A stretch of 64,000 nucleotides of DNA, taken from Endozoicomonas sp. G2_1. GTDB lineage: Bacteria; Pseudomonadota; Gammaproteobacteria; Enterobacterales; Alteromonadaceae. This document shows, in pieces, positions 46,686-54,990 of the stretch; the first letter of the stretch is position 1; each line of letters starts with the position of its first letter. Under the pieces are notes generated by a model that was given only the letters and a program-made list of their open reading frames with translations, was not told the DNA's origin and did no database searches. Location: positions 62,001 through 126,000 of the forward strand of contig NZ_JAGHQT010000007.1 in NCBI RefSeq assembly GCF_017744155.1, in the 5' to 3' direction. A program made the translations under genes and the position numbers.

Positions 46686-47345
46686 ATGCCTGATAACACC
46701 TCCTCAAGCTCGATGAATACTACTGACCAGAGTCGCGATAATACTAAACGACGGGTTTGCCAACATTGCCTCAAACCTGAAAAAGCCTGTATTTGTCGAT
46801 TTTTCACTGATATCGACAACGAAATGCCAGTTGTCATACTGCAGCACCCAACTGAAGTAAAACAAAGTAAAGCGTCGGTGCCTTTGTTATCCGGCTCGTT
46901 GAAACATTCAACTGTTATCGTCGGTGAAAACTTTGATCAAAGTGCGCAATTTAACGATATTTTGCAGACATACGGCGATAAAGTGCGCTTGTTATATCCG
47001 GGCGAGTCGGCAACAATAATTGATGAAAATTATCGCAAGCATCTTGATGGTGAAGATTTAACTGAGTATTGTTTAGTTTTGCTAGATGGTACGTGGAAAA
47101 AGGTTTATCGCATGTTTATGCTATCGACTTGTTTACGTGAACTGTCTATGGTGGCATTGCCACAGGGCTTTGTCAGTCAATATCAAATACGAAAAACCCG
47201 CAAAGACAATGCGTTTTCAACGTTAGAAGCTTGTGGCTATGCACTGAGTTTACTTGAAGGCTCGAGTGAAAAATATCAGCCGCTGTTAGCGAGCTTTGCC
47301 GATTTTAATCAATTTCATCAACGCTTTGTGCCAACGCACAAATAG
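46686..47345 (+). CDS. DTW-domain tRNA-uridine aminocarboxypropyltransferase (TapT family)
   Basis: DTW-domain enzymes transfer the 3-amino-3-carboxypropyl group of S-adenosylmethionine to tRNA uridine (acp3U47). The 219 residues include a zinc-type cysteine set VCQHCLKPEKACIC (about 24-37), ILQHPTEVKQSKAS and the name-giving motif LLDGTWKK, with the later KTRKDNAFSTLEA. The first 20 residues are polar and variable, and an ATG at 46713 is an alternative start. E. coli TapT (YfiP) has the same layout. It lies alone between the chemoreceptor and ggt. Confidence 0.9.
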   Translation: MPDNTSSSSMNTTDQSRDNTKRRVCQHCLKPEKACICRFFTDIDNEMPVVILQHPTEVKQSKASVPLLSGSLKHSTVIVGENFDQSAQFNDILQTYGDKVRLLYPGESATIIDENYRKHLDGEDLTEYCLVLLDGTWKKVYRMFMLSTCLRELSMVALPQGFVSQYQIRKTRKDNAFSTLEACGYALSLLEGSSEKYQPLLASFADFNQFHQRFVPTHK

Positions 47346-47416
47346 CGGTTTGATAAAAATAGCGCCAAGCGGCATTCGTTAAACCACATTTAGCGTTATT
47401 TAAACTTACTCAACCC

Positions 47417-49348
47417 ATGGGATTTATGATGTTATCTCTACCATCAACAGGGTCTTTCAGACCAATTAGGTTCGCGCTAAGCGCTGCTGTTTTAAGCACG
47501 GCAATGAGCACGAGCCTAGTTCATCACAACGCTTACGCAGCCTCAGATACTAAATCAGATACTAGACAAGTAACAACAACGCCAATAACGGCAAAACTCG
47601 CTAAGAATAATAAACGAGAAGACCGAGAGCCTGAGGCGGCAACTGGCAGACAAGCCAAAACGGCCGTATTAGGTAGAGAGTATATGGTGGCAGCGGCTAA
47701 TCCTTATGCTAGCCAAGCCGGTTACAATATTTTGCAGCGCGGTGGCAGTGCTATCGATGCCGCCATTGCTGTGCAGTTGGTACTGACCCTAGTTGAGCCT
47801 CAGTCTTCCGGTATTGGCGGTGGCGCCTTTATCTTGCACTGGGACCAACAAAAGCAAAAATTGACCTCCTTTGATGGCCGTGAAACCGCCCCTCAAAAGG
47901 TCACAGATAAGCTCTTTTTAGATCAAAATGGCAAAGCCATTCCATGGATAAAAGCCGTTGTTGGCGGTCGCTCAGTAGGTGTCCCGGGCGTATTGGCGGG
48001 CCTAAAAATGGCTCATGATCAACACGGCAATCTACCTTGGTCTGAATTGTTTGCCGATGCCATTGAATTAGCTGAGCAAGGCTTTATTGTCTCACCGCGG
48101 ATGGCGAAATTAGTCGCGCTAAAGTTTAACCCTGGTGTCGCGCAATTGGCACCGTTAAAAGATTACTTATTTCCGCAAGGCGAGCCAATTCAGGCGGGAA
48201 CCTTGTTAAAAAATCCTCAATTGGCCAAGGTTTATCGCAGCCTTGCCAAAGATGGTATCAAACCTTTTTATCAGGGCTGGATCGCCAAGCGCATGGTTGA
48301 TGCCGTCGCTAAAAGCGCGGTTGCACCGGGCTTGCTGAGTCTATCTGATTTGGCCAATTACCAACCGGTTGAACGGCCGGCCTTATGTGGTGATTACCGC
48401 CAGTATCGCGTCTGTGGTATGGCACCGCCAAGCTCGGGTGGCGTTGCTGTTATTCAAATACTAAAGCAGCTTGAAAAGTTCACCATGAGTGATTACGCGC
48501 CAAATAGCTTAATGGCGGCTCACTTATTTAGTCAAAGCTCTCGCTTAGCGTTTGCTGACCGTGCCCGTTATCTCGCCGATAGTGACTTTGTCTCAGTGCC
48601 AAGCCAAGGCTTGATCGCCCATGACTACACCCAAATGCGCAGCCAATTAATTAACCGCAGCCGAGATATGGGACAAGCCACTGCAGGTCAACCCGATACT
48701 GCATTGGCATACGCCGATGAACAAAATTACGACTTACCGTCAACGAGTCATGTCTCAATTGTCGACGGCGAGGGCAATGCTATTTCCATGACCACTAGCA
48801 TTGAAATGGCATTTGGTTCGGCTGTGATGGTTGAAGGTTTTATTTTAAATAACCAATTAACTGACTTTGCGCTGGCACCAACGCGAGATGGCAAACCAGT
48901 GGCTAACCGCATTGAGCCAAATAAACGGCCGAGAAGCTCAATGGCGCCAACCATGGTTTTTAATCGCGACGGCTCTTTGAAGTTAGTGGTTGGCGCGCCA
49001 GGTGGTAGCCGCATTATTAATTACGTTGCTCAAACCGTTATCGGTGTCCTAGATTGGCAACTAGATGCACAAGAAGCGATTAATTTGCCCAAAGTGACCA
49101 ATAGAAATCGCTATACAACACTTGAAAAAGGTACCTCGATTGCGACGCTTGAACCTGAACTAGTTGCCATGGGTCACAAAGTGCAGGTGAGAGACTTAAA
49201 CAGCGGTTTACACGCGATAGAAGTGCGTAACCTCAGCAATAACGCATCTGGGCAAAAAGCAAACGACAAAGCTAATGCCAATAAAGCTAATATGTTATTG
49301 ATTGGCGGCGCTGATCCAAGACGTGAAGGGCAAGTGTTAGCCCAGTAA
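47417..49348 (+). CDS. ggt: Gamma-glutamyltransferase
   Basis: Periplasmic Ntn-hydrolase that cleaves or transfers the gamma-glutamyl group of glutathione; it self-cleaves into two subunits. The 643 residues start with a long signal peptide ending near SLVHHNAYA. The large subunit has GGSAIDAAIAVQLVLTLVEPQSSGIGGGAF and FDGRETAP. The nucleophile is Thr near residue 443 in PSTSHVSIVDGEGNA, the start of the small subunit, which carries RPRSSMAPTM and GAPGGSRI. Three ATG codons (47417, 47426, 47429) compete for the start. A region rich in Asn, Lys and Ala precedes the last strand. It is convergent with the KAS III-like gene. Confidence 0.95.
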   Translation: MGFMMLSLPSTGSFRPIRFALSAAVLSTAMSTSLVHHNAYAASDTKSDTRQVTTTPITAKLAKNNKREDREPEAATGRQAKTAVLGREYMVAAANPYASQAGYNILQRGGSAIDAAIAVQLVLTLVEPQSSGIGGGAFILHWDQQKQKLTSFDGRETAPQKVTDKLFLDQNGKAIPWIKAVVGGRSVGVPGVLAGLKMAHDQHGNLPWSELFADAIELAEQGFIVSPRMAKLVALKFNPGVAQLAPLKDYLFPQGEPIQAGTLLKNPQLAKVYRSLAKDGIKPFYQGWIAKRMVDAVAKSAVAPGLLSLSDLANYQPVERPALCGDYRQYRVCGMAPPSSGGVAVIQILKQLEKFTMSDYAPNSLMAAHLFSQSSRLAFADRARYLADSDFVSVPSQGLIAHDYTQMRSQLINRSRDMGQATAGQPDTALAYADEQNYDLPSTSHVSIVDGEGNAISMTTSIEMAFGSAVMVEGFILNNQLTDFALAPTRDGKPVANRIEPNKRPRSSMAPTMVFNRDGSLKLVVGAPGGSRIINYVAQTVIGVLDWQLDAQEAINLPKVTNRNRYTTLEKGTSIATLEPELVAMGHKVQVRDLNSGLHAIEVRNLSNNASGQKANDKANANKANMLLIGGADPRREGQVLAQ

Positions 49349-49369
49349 CTTCAGTGTTAGAAAAGTAAG

Positions 49370-50485
49370 CTAATGCTGATAAACAAAGCCACCATACATG
49401 TATTTGGTGGCTTCCGCGCCAAGCACTAAAACTTTATCACCTTTGGATAAACGCTCGGATTTTATCAATCGATCTAAACTGACCCAAATAGCGGCGGAGC
49501 CTAAATTACCGAGGTGTTTTGCATCATTGATAATGCGCGTCGCAGGTACGCCGAGCTGTTCGCTTAGTAAAGTATCGAGATGACCATTGACTTGATGCGG
49601 CAAAATATAAGCAAAGTCATCAAGCTGATAACCGCGTGTGAGAATGGCTCTTAATCCCATAACAAATAGCTGCTCACCACTTTCTCTAACATTAATGACT
49701 TGATGGTCAAAATATGGCAGACCTTGCTGGCAATAGACGGCATTACTGCCACCTTGTGGCATTGAAAAACCAGGCATTTTACCAACGCCAATTTGACCGG
49801 TGTAAATATCACTAATCACGCCACTTTGGTCGAAATCTTTTGGCTCCACAGTTTTCAAAATAACCGAGCCGGCACCATCGCCCATTTGCATAAAATTAAC
49901 TAGTTGTTTGGTGTCGATAAATTCACTCGATAAATCAAAGTAGACTGAGCCAACTTCACTACCCATAATCGCAACATGCTGGCAAGTTTGACTCGACAAC
50001 ATGGCTGACGCTATTTGCAAGCTATTGGCAAAGCCAGTGCAGGCTTGTCTGAGTTCCATATAAGGCGCGTGATAGTTTAGTTGCTCTGCCACCCATGCGA
50101 TATTGGGCGGCAGCAATGTTGCTGGGCTTGTGGTGTGGCCAATTAAATAGCCGATGTCGTCAACGGTTAAGTTGGCTGCTGATAACGCTTGAGTGATTGC
50201 CTTATAGCCTATGTCAGTACTACTTGGCTGTGCTTGGCTGATGGCACTGGTTAATGAGCGGCTTAAATAACGCTGCTCAATCCCTAAACGTTTACTGATA
50301 ATCGTAGCTTTACGGGCTAAGCCCGAAGACGTTTGTTGTTTTAGCGCTTGAATTAGCTCGTGATTGTTAATCGGATTATTGGGCAAGACATGACTAGCGC
50401 TGACCAGCTTTACTGAATAGGTAGCAAAAGTTGCTTGAGGCAGATCAGCAAGGGCATCGAGCTGTTGTTGGTAAGGTTTGGTCAT
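49370..50485 (-). CDS. KAS III-like condensing enzyme (FabH paralogue)
   Basis: Thiolase-fold protein of 371 residues, related to 3-oxoacyl-ACP synthase III but not housekeeping FabH. The triad is complete: C149 in LRQACTGFANS, H297 in ILPHQVNGH and N327 in KHLGNLGSAA. Differences from FabH are about 30 extra N-terminal residues and VGSVYFDLSSEFID in the middle. Such paralogues start or join acyl chains, or make esters, in lipid and natural-product pathways; the substrate cannot be told. Its ATG overlaps the stop of the diiron-like gene by four bases, so the two are translationally coupled, and it is last in an operon with the exporter. Confidence 0.85.
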   Translation of the reverse strand: MTKPYQQQLDALADLPQATFATYSVKLVSASHVLPNNPINNHELIQALKQQTSSGLARKATIISKRLGIEQRYLSRSLTSAISQAQPSSTDIGYKAITQALSAANLTVDDIGYLIGHTTSPATLLPPNIAWVAEQLNYHAPYMELRQACTGFANSLQIASAMLSSQTCQHVAIMGSEVGSVYFDLSSEFIDTKQLVNFMQMGDGAGSVILKTVEPKDFDQSGVISDIYTGQIGVGKMPGFSMPQGGSNAVYCQQGLPYFDHQVINVRESGEQLFVMGLRAILTRGYQLDDFAYILPHQVNGHLDTLLSEQLGVPATRIINDAKHLGNLGSAAIWVSLDRLIKSERLSKGDKVLVLGAEATKYMYGGFVYQH

Positions 50486-51189
50486 TTCAATATTCTCGCA
50501 AATAACTGCTGGCTGTCGACACCAAGGGTTTCAAATGCTGTTTTTTCACTGCTCAGTAAATTAACTAACTCGCGCTTAATCATTTGGGCTTCGGCTAAAA
50601 TCGTTTTGTTGTCACCGCCAAGCAGTCGAACATATTGGCTAGAAATTTTAACGTGCCTAGCTTCGTCTTTCTGAATGTGTTGAAACAGCTGTGAAATAAC
50701 GTGCTGTGGACCAAGTGCGCTCGCTGCCATTGCCGACATAATAATGGTGACGCAGGCGTCTAAATGGCGAATACGGGCAAAGTGTTCTTGTTTACTCTTG
50801 GTTTGATTTAAGCGACAGAAAAACAATTGAGCTCGGCGAGTAATTCGAGACAGACCTTCTGGAGTTGGCAACTGAGCAAATACTTGTTGTAGCGCTAAGT
50901 CGTGAAATTGTTCGTCAGCTTCAATCTCTGCCAGTTGCTGGTATATACCTGTTTCGCTATCGGCTTGGCATTGTTCAAGGGTTTGATTAAACACCAATTG
51001 GGCCGATTGTTCTCCACACATTAGCAGTGGCAGTAACCTTGCCAGTGCATTTGCTTGCTCTGAACTTAAAGTGACGGCTAAATCTGTTTGTTGGAATTGT
51101 TGTTGCCACGATTCAAACCAACGGCTAGTGGTAACCGTCGCATTAGCGATTAGTTTTCCAGTAAAGCAGCGGTATGGTTTATCTGTCAT
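50482..51189 (-). CDS. Ferritin-like putative diiron protein
   Basis: All-helical protein of 235 residues that I do not recognise precisely. Helix motifs LMCGEQSAQLVF (Glu59), EIEADEQFHDLALQQVF and HIQKDEARHVKISSQY supply Glu and ExxH-type residues of the kind that bind two irons in ferritin-like oxygenases; EQFHD and DEARH are a repeat pair. An oxidative role such as hydroxylation, desaturation or N-oxygenation is therefore likely but not shown. It lies between the exporter (21 bases upstream) and the KAS III-like gene (4-base overlap), so it probably modifies the product or substrate of the condensing enzyme. AAAGG precedes the ATG. Confidence 0.75.
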   Translation of the reverse strand: MTDKPYRCFTGKLIANATVTTSRWFESWQQQFQQTDLAVTLSSEQANALARLLPLLMCGEQSAQLVFNQTLEQCQADSETGIYQQLAEIEADEQFHDLALQQVFAQLPTPEGLSRITRRAQLFFCRLNQTKSKQEHFARIRHLDACVTIIMSAMAASALGPQHVISQLFQHIQKDEARHVKISSQYVRLLGGDNKTILAEAQMIKRELVNLLSSEKTAFETLGVDSQQLFARILK

Positions 51190-51210
51190 CGCAATTGCCT
51201 TTCACTTTGA

Positions 51211-53568
51211 TTACCTTTTACCTTCACTGCTTTTGACCTTAATGCTCAGCAGTCCCGCTTTCTTTAACAAAAGCGGTAGTAACAATAAATCGGCGATAAG
51301 GGCAGCAACAATACTCAGTAAAACGAGCGTGCTAAGGTCAGAGATTGGTTTGAAATTAGCGACAAGGCCGACGCTTAAACCCAGAAGTATCATTATGCTG
51401 GAGGCGACAATAGCTGGTCCAGCAAGGTTGAGCAAGGCTGAAATAGAATTGGCAAAGCGGCGTTTGTGAATCAGATGCAAACTATCATCGACAATAATGC
51501 CCATAATCATGCCCATCACTAAGGCGCTTCCCAATGTGATATCACCGCCAATTAAGCTCCACAAACCATAAACAAGGGCAATGGGTAAGCTGTTGCACAG
51601 ACAGGCTATCATCGCAATTTTGACTGATTTTTCTACTAAACCAATGATTATTGAGATTGCGAAAAGGGCGAAAACCAGCGAAAAAAACATGTTTTTGGTA
51701 TTGTTTTCAACCAGGGTTGCAAAGGTTAAATCTGGGCTGGTGACTCTGTCTAGGTTTAAGTCTAATGTTAATCCTAAGTCTAACGTTAATCCTAGCGCTA
51801 GGCTTGAATCTTGATGCGCATTTGCTTGGTTAAACCATTGATTAATGCTTTGTTCACTGGCGAGTAGTGTTTTGCTGTCGAGTTTTGGCAACAATATTTG
51901 CAATCTTGCTTGCTGTAAATTAGGCGCAAACCAATGGCTAAAATAGGGTTGGTTTTGCCACTTTGAACCAAGCGTTGAAGATAATTCAAGGCTATCAACT
52001 AATGCAGGGTTATCAAGTAGGCGATTGAGTGGTGTGATTAAACTTGCTTGATGCTCAGATGCTAACCAGCTTTTAAAGGCGGCCAATACAGCTAAGTCTG
52101 AGCGGTTAGCCAAGTTTGATTGTGAAGTGGTTAGCTGATAATTGAGTACGCTGACACCGGCGAGCTCTTTTTCTGCAACTGCTGTTCCTTGGCTAAAAGG
52201 GTGGTCTTTAGCGAAGTAATCCAAAGGTTTATCGTTAATATTGAATTGACTCAAGCCAGCGATGGCAACCACACTTATCAGGAAAATAGCTAACATAACT
52301 AAAGTGCCTCGCTTTTCGAGTATAATAGCGAGGTTTTTGAGTGCGCCCGATAATGCCGTCTGGCAGCGGTTTTCTTTATTTTCAGCTGCCATTTTTAATA
52401 GCCAATTAGGTAAGTAGATAAGGCATATTACTAAGTTGGCTAACATGGCAAAGGCGATAGTGATGCCGATATTTTGAATCGGAGGCGACGGACTCGACAA
52501 TAACATAGCAAAGCCAAATGCGGTACTGAGCATGCTCATTATTAATGGTCGCTTGTTAGCGGCAAGTGCCAAAAATAGCGCATTTTTTTGGTTACTAAAA
52601 TCGGTAATTTCGTTGTTTACGTGTGATTTTAAAGGTTGCTGAAATGCGATAACTAAATGCAAATTTGCCGCAATTGATAGCGTAATAATAATCACTGGAG
52701 TGAATGCGTTAATCGCGGTAATTTGGCCGCTGATTAATCCGGATACACTCAATAGCCCGGTCATGCCAAAGCCAATAAGACAAGAAACTAGGCCAGCGCC
52801 AATAAGGACAAGGCTGGTACTAAACTGGCCGAGCACTGTTCGCAGCACAATTAAAAATAGCAATATCACGCCAGGAATAAACATTATCAATTCGGCTCTA
52901 ACAACATCGATATAAGCATGATTAAGGGCAACTGGGCCAGTGTAGTGCCATGATATTTGAGCGTTTTGATTGTCGGCGAACGCTTGGTTGTGGCTTTGTA
53001 TCAATTGATTGAGCACAGTGGAAAGCTTTGTCACTTCCGACAGTAGTGCGTTAGCGTTACTTTTATCAATGTTAATATTGAGCTCGATAACGCCAACCGT
53101 TGCCGACCTGCCAATTAACCAGCGGTAATTAGGTTGATTTTTTGTATGGGTAACTCGACTTTGATGGTCGGGAAATTCCGCGTTGAAGTCTTGCCAAACT
53201 TCGTCATTTTGACTTATTTCGCTGTAACCGTAGTTTAGTATTGGTGAGTAAAAACTGCGTTTGATAGCGATAGTGCTTTGTGCTTGTAGCCAGTCATCGA
53301 GTGATTGGTAAAGTGCTAAACTTTGATTGTTAAACAACTGTTTATTGCTAATTAATATCAACAAGTTATCGGTAACTTGATAGGTTTGTTCAAAATATTT
53401 TGCGTTTTTGACTAGTGCGTCATTGTCATCAAAATAAGCGTGGTAATGGCTGCTGGTGGTTAACTGGGTAAGGCCAAACAAAGACAATAGTGCAACGATC
53501 ACGGCAAATAACTTTACGACATTGAGTTTATGCGGTAGAACAGATGTTGAGCTATGGTTTAGTGTCAT
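51211..53568 (-). CDS. RND/MMPL superfamily exporter
   Basis: Inner-membrane transporter of 785 residues with two halves of one plus five membrane helices and two periplasmic loops (about 40-210 and 420-590). The first half has GFGMTGLLSVSGLISGQITAINAFTPVII; the second half has GSALVMGMIMGIIVDDSLHLIHKRRF, with paired Asp in the membrane that would carry protons. It resembles hopanoid/MMPL-type lipid exporters more than drug AcrB pumps. Residues coded by 51758-51793 are a local duplication (GLTLDL repeated). It is the first gene of the operon with the diiron-like and KAS III-like proteins, so it probably exports their product. Confidence 0.87.
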   Translation of the reverse strand: MTLNHSSTSVLPHKLNVVKLFAVIVALLSLFGLTQLTTSSHYHAYFDDNDALVKNAKYFEQTYQVTDNLLILISNKQLFNNQSLALYQSLDDWLQAQSTIAIKRSFYSPILNYGYSEISQNDEVWQDFNAEFPDHQSRVTHTKNQPNYRWLIGRSATVGVIELNINIDKSNANALLSEVTKLSTVLNQLIQSHNQAFADNQNAQISWHYTGPVALNHAYIDVVRAELIMFIPGVILLFLIVLRTVLGQFSTSLVLIGAGLVSCLIGFGMTGLLSVSGLISGQITAINAFTPVIIITLSIAANLHLVIAFQQPLKSHVNNEITDFSNQKNALFLALAANKRPLIMSMLSTAFGFAMLLSSPSPPIQNIGITIAFAMLANLVICLIYLPNWLLKMAAENKENRCQTALSGALKNLAIILEKRGTLVMLAIFLISVVAIAGLSQFNINDKPLDYFAKDHPFSQGTAVAEKELAGVSVLNYQLTTSQSNLANRSDLAVLAAFKSWLASEHQASLITPLNRLLDNPALVDSLELSSTLGSKWQNQPYFSHWFAPNLQQARLQILLPKLDSKTLLASEQSINQWFNQANAHQDSSLALGLTLDLGLTLDLNLDRVTSPDLTFATLVENNTKNMFFSLVFALFAISIIIGLVEKSVKIAMIACLCNSLPIALVYGLWSLIGGDITLGSALVMGMIMGIIVDDSLHLIHKRRFANSISALLNLAGPAIVASSIMILLGLSVGLVANFKPISDLSTLVLLSIVAALIADLLLLPLLLKKAGLLSIKVKSSEGKR
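51758..51793 (-). repeat. 18-base tandem duplication inside the exporter gene
   Basis: Two adjacent 18-base units differ at one position (AAGTCTAATGTTAATCCT and its copy). They are in frame and code repeated GLTLDL in the second periplasmic loop. Confidence 0.85.
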
Positions 53569-53742
53569 AGTGGCAATAAAGCGTTAAGCGATTACACCAA
53601 ATGACCTTGTGAAACAAAGGCTACTTTCAAAACTTGTTATAACTATTTTTTTACTTACCTAATAAAAGTAACTGAAAATGTTGAATAAGTTTTGTTGTTT
53701 TTAAGGTCTAGCAATAGGAACTTACAATTTATAGGAAAACTT

Positions 53743-54204
53743 ATGCGTAAATATGCTCAACTTATCCCAGTGTTATTTGCACTGTTTTTAACAGCTTGTG
53801 CAACTGTACCTTCAACACCTGTATTAACACTTGATGGCGCTGCTATTGGTGGTTACGACGTGGTTGCGTACCATACCGATGACAAAGCGGTTAAAGGTAG
53901 TGACCAATTTAGTTCAATTTACAACGAATCTGTTTGGCACTTTGCTTCAGCTGAAAACAAAGCAAAATTTGACGCTGACCCAGTAAAATATGCACCACAA
54001 TACGGCGGTTACTGTGCTTATGGTTTAGCGCAAGGTCGTATTATCGACTCTGATCCTGAAGCATTCAGTGTAATTGATGGCAAGCTCTACCTTAACTACA
54101 ACCAAAGCGTACAAAACATTTGGTTGAAAGACACATCGACTTATATTCCAAATGCTGATTTAGGTTGGGAAAAGGCGAAAGCAAAAGCTGCTGAGAAAAA
54201 ATAA
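53743..54204 (+). CDS. YHS-domain lipoprotein
   Basis: Predicted lipoprotein of 153 residues with signal peptide MRKYAQLIPVLFALFLTAC; the lipobox LTAC ends at residue 19. The mature part has a YHS domain: GGYDVVAYHTDDKAVKGSDQFSSIYNESVWHFASAENKAKFDADP and YAPQYGGYCAYGLAQG, followed by a lysine/alanine-rich tail. YHS domains are often linked to metal handling, but this stand-alone type has no assigned function. The frame opens upstream at 53692, but the ATG at 53743 has TAGGAAAACTT as ribosome binding site. It is divergent from the exporter operon and has its own terminator. Confidence 0.9.
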   Translation: MRKYAQLIPVLFALFLTACATVPSTPVLTLDGAAIGGYDVVAYHTDDKAVKGSDQFSSIYNESVWHFASAENKAKFDADPVKYAPQYGGYCAYGLAQGRIIDSDPEAFSVIDGKLYLNYNQSVQNIWLKDTSTYIPNADLGWEKAKAKAAEKK

Positions 54205-54243
54205 CGTTAACTCAGCTTAGCCAAAGACAAGCTTAGTAAAATA

Positions 54244-54271
54244 AAAAATCCACCCATGCGGTGGATTTTTT
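54244..54271 (+). terminator. Intrinsic terminator of the YHS gene
   Basis: AAAAATCCACC and GGTGGATTTTT pair around CATGC, ending in TTTTTT. Repeat copy C starts directly after it. Confidence 0.92.
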
Positions 54272-54374
54272 ATGTTCAAGGATGAACGGTCAGGTTTTTT
54301 GTTCCAGACAAAACCTAAGTACTGACACCCTTGTCAGCAATAGCGCGGTGACAGGATGTCAAGGAGCGCATATG
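54271..54374 (+). repeat. Dispersed hairpin repeat, copy C (long form)
   Basis: Hairpin I GTTCA-AGGA-TGAAC (54274-54287), GGTCAGGTTTTTTGTTCC, hairpin II CTGACA-CCCT-TGTCAG (54322-54337), CAATAGCGCGG, hairpin III TGACA-GGA-TGTCA (54349-54361), then AGGAGCGCATATG. Same order as the second unit of copy B, with different but matching bases in every stem. Confidence 0.85.
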
Positions 54375-54423
54375 TTCGAAGTTTAAGGCTCTTGCAGAAC
54401 ATAGCAACTATTAATTTCACAGT

Positions 54424-54855
54424 TTAAAAAGGGTCTTTGAGAATCTTTTCGATCAACCAGTCACCGCCTTTTTGTACCATGTAAATCCGTTTTACATCTT
54501 TGACAATACTGTCTTGATATTTACCTTCAAAATACAAGGTGATTTTAGCCTCGTCTTTAAACTGTTCGCGTACCTTAACACCGCTGTCATCTGGGGTGAC
54601 GACTACACTGTCGTATGACATATTAAATAAGTGGCGGCCGACCGCTTCAGGAGAGCGATAGTGAAGGACAATACGAGCAAGTTGTGGGCTACAGACCTTA
54701 GCGGCTTTATTGACATCTTTTTCGTTGTAAAGTGCTTCAAAGAAGGCAACGGCAACTTTTTCAGGGTCATCACCTTGCGGTATTTCTCCGTCTTTTTGAC
54801 AACCGAACAATAAAACAATAAGTGAAAGGGAAAATAATTTAATCAGTGCTTTCAT
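54424..54855 (-). CDS. NTF2-like lipoprotein (DUF4878-like)
   Basis: Small predicted lipoprotein of 143 residues. The signal peptide MKALIKLFSLSLIVLLFGC ends in the lipobox LFGC. The mature domain starts DDPEKVAVAFFEALYNEKDVNKAAKVC, a pattern of NTF2-like DUF4878 proteins, and ends with VQKGGDWLIEKI. No catalytic residues are evident and the function is unknown. It lies between repeat copy C and cysK, both on the minus strand, but the cysK terminator separates the two transcripts. Confidence 0.8.
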   Translation of the reverse strand: MKALIKLFSLSLIVLLFGCQKDGEIPQGDDPEKVAVAFFEALYNEKDVNKAAKVCSPQLARIVLHYRSPEAVGRHLFNMSYDSVVVTPDDSGVKVREQFKDEAKITLYFEGKYQDSIVKDVKRIYMVQKGGDWLIEKILKDPF

Positions 54856-54934
54856 AAAAAAATGTAAAATTAAAATTTGGTTTTAATCTTACAACAATTA
54901 TCTCGCTTGCCAAGGGCAGAGCGTTCAATACAAT

Positions 54935-54964
54935 AAAAAAGGCGCTAAATAAATTAGCGCCTTT
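54935..54964 (-). terminator. Intrinsic terminator of cysK
   Basis: On the minus strand AAAGGCGCTAA and TTAGCGCCTTT pair around TTTAT and run into TTT. Confidence 0.92.
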
Positions 54965-54990
54965 ACTGATCGTGTTTGCAATAGCTGAAA

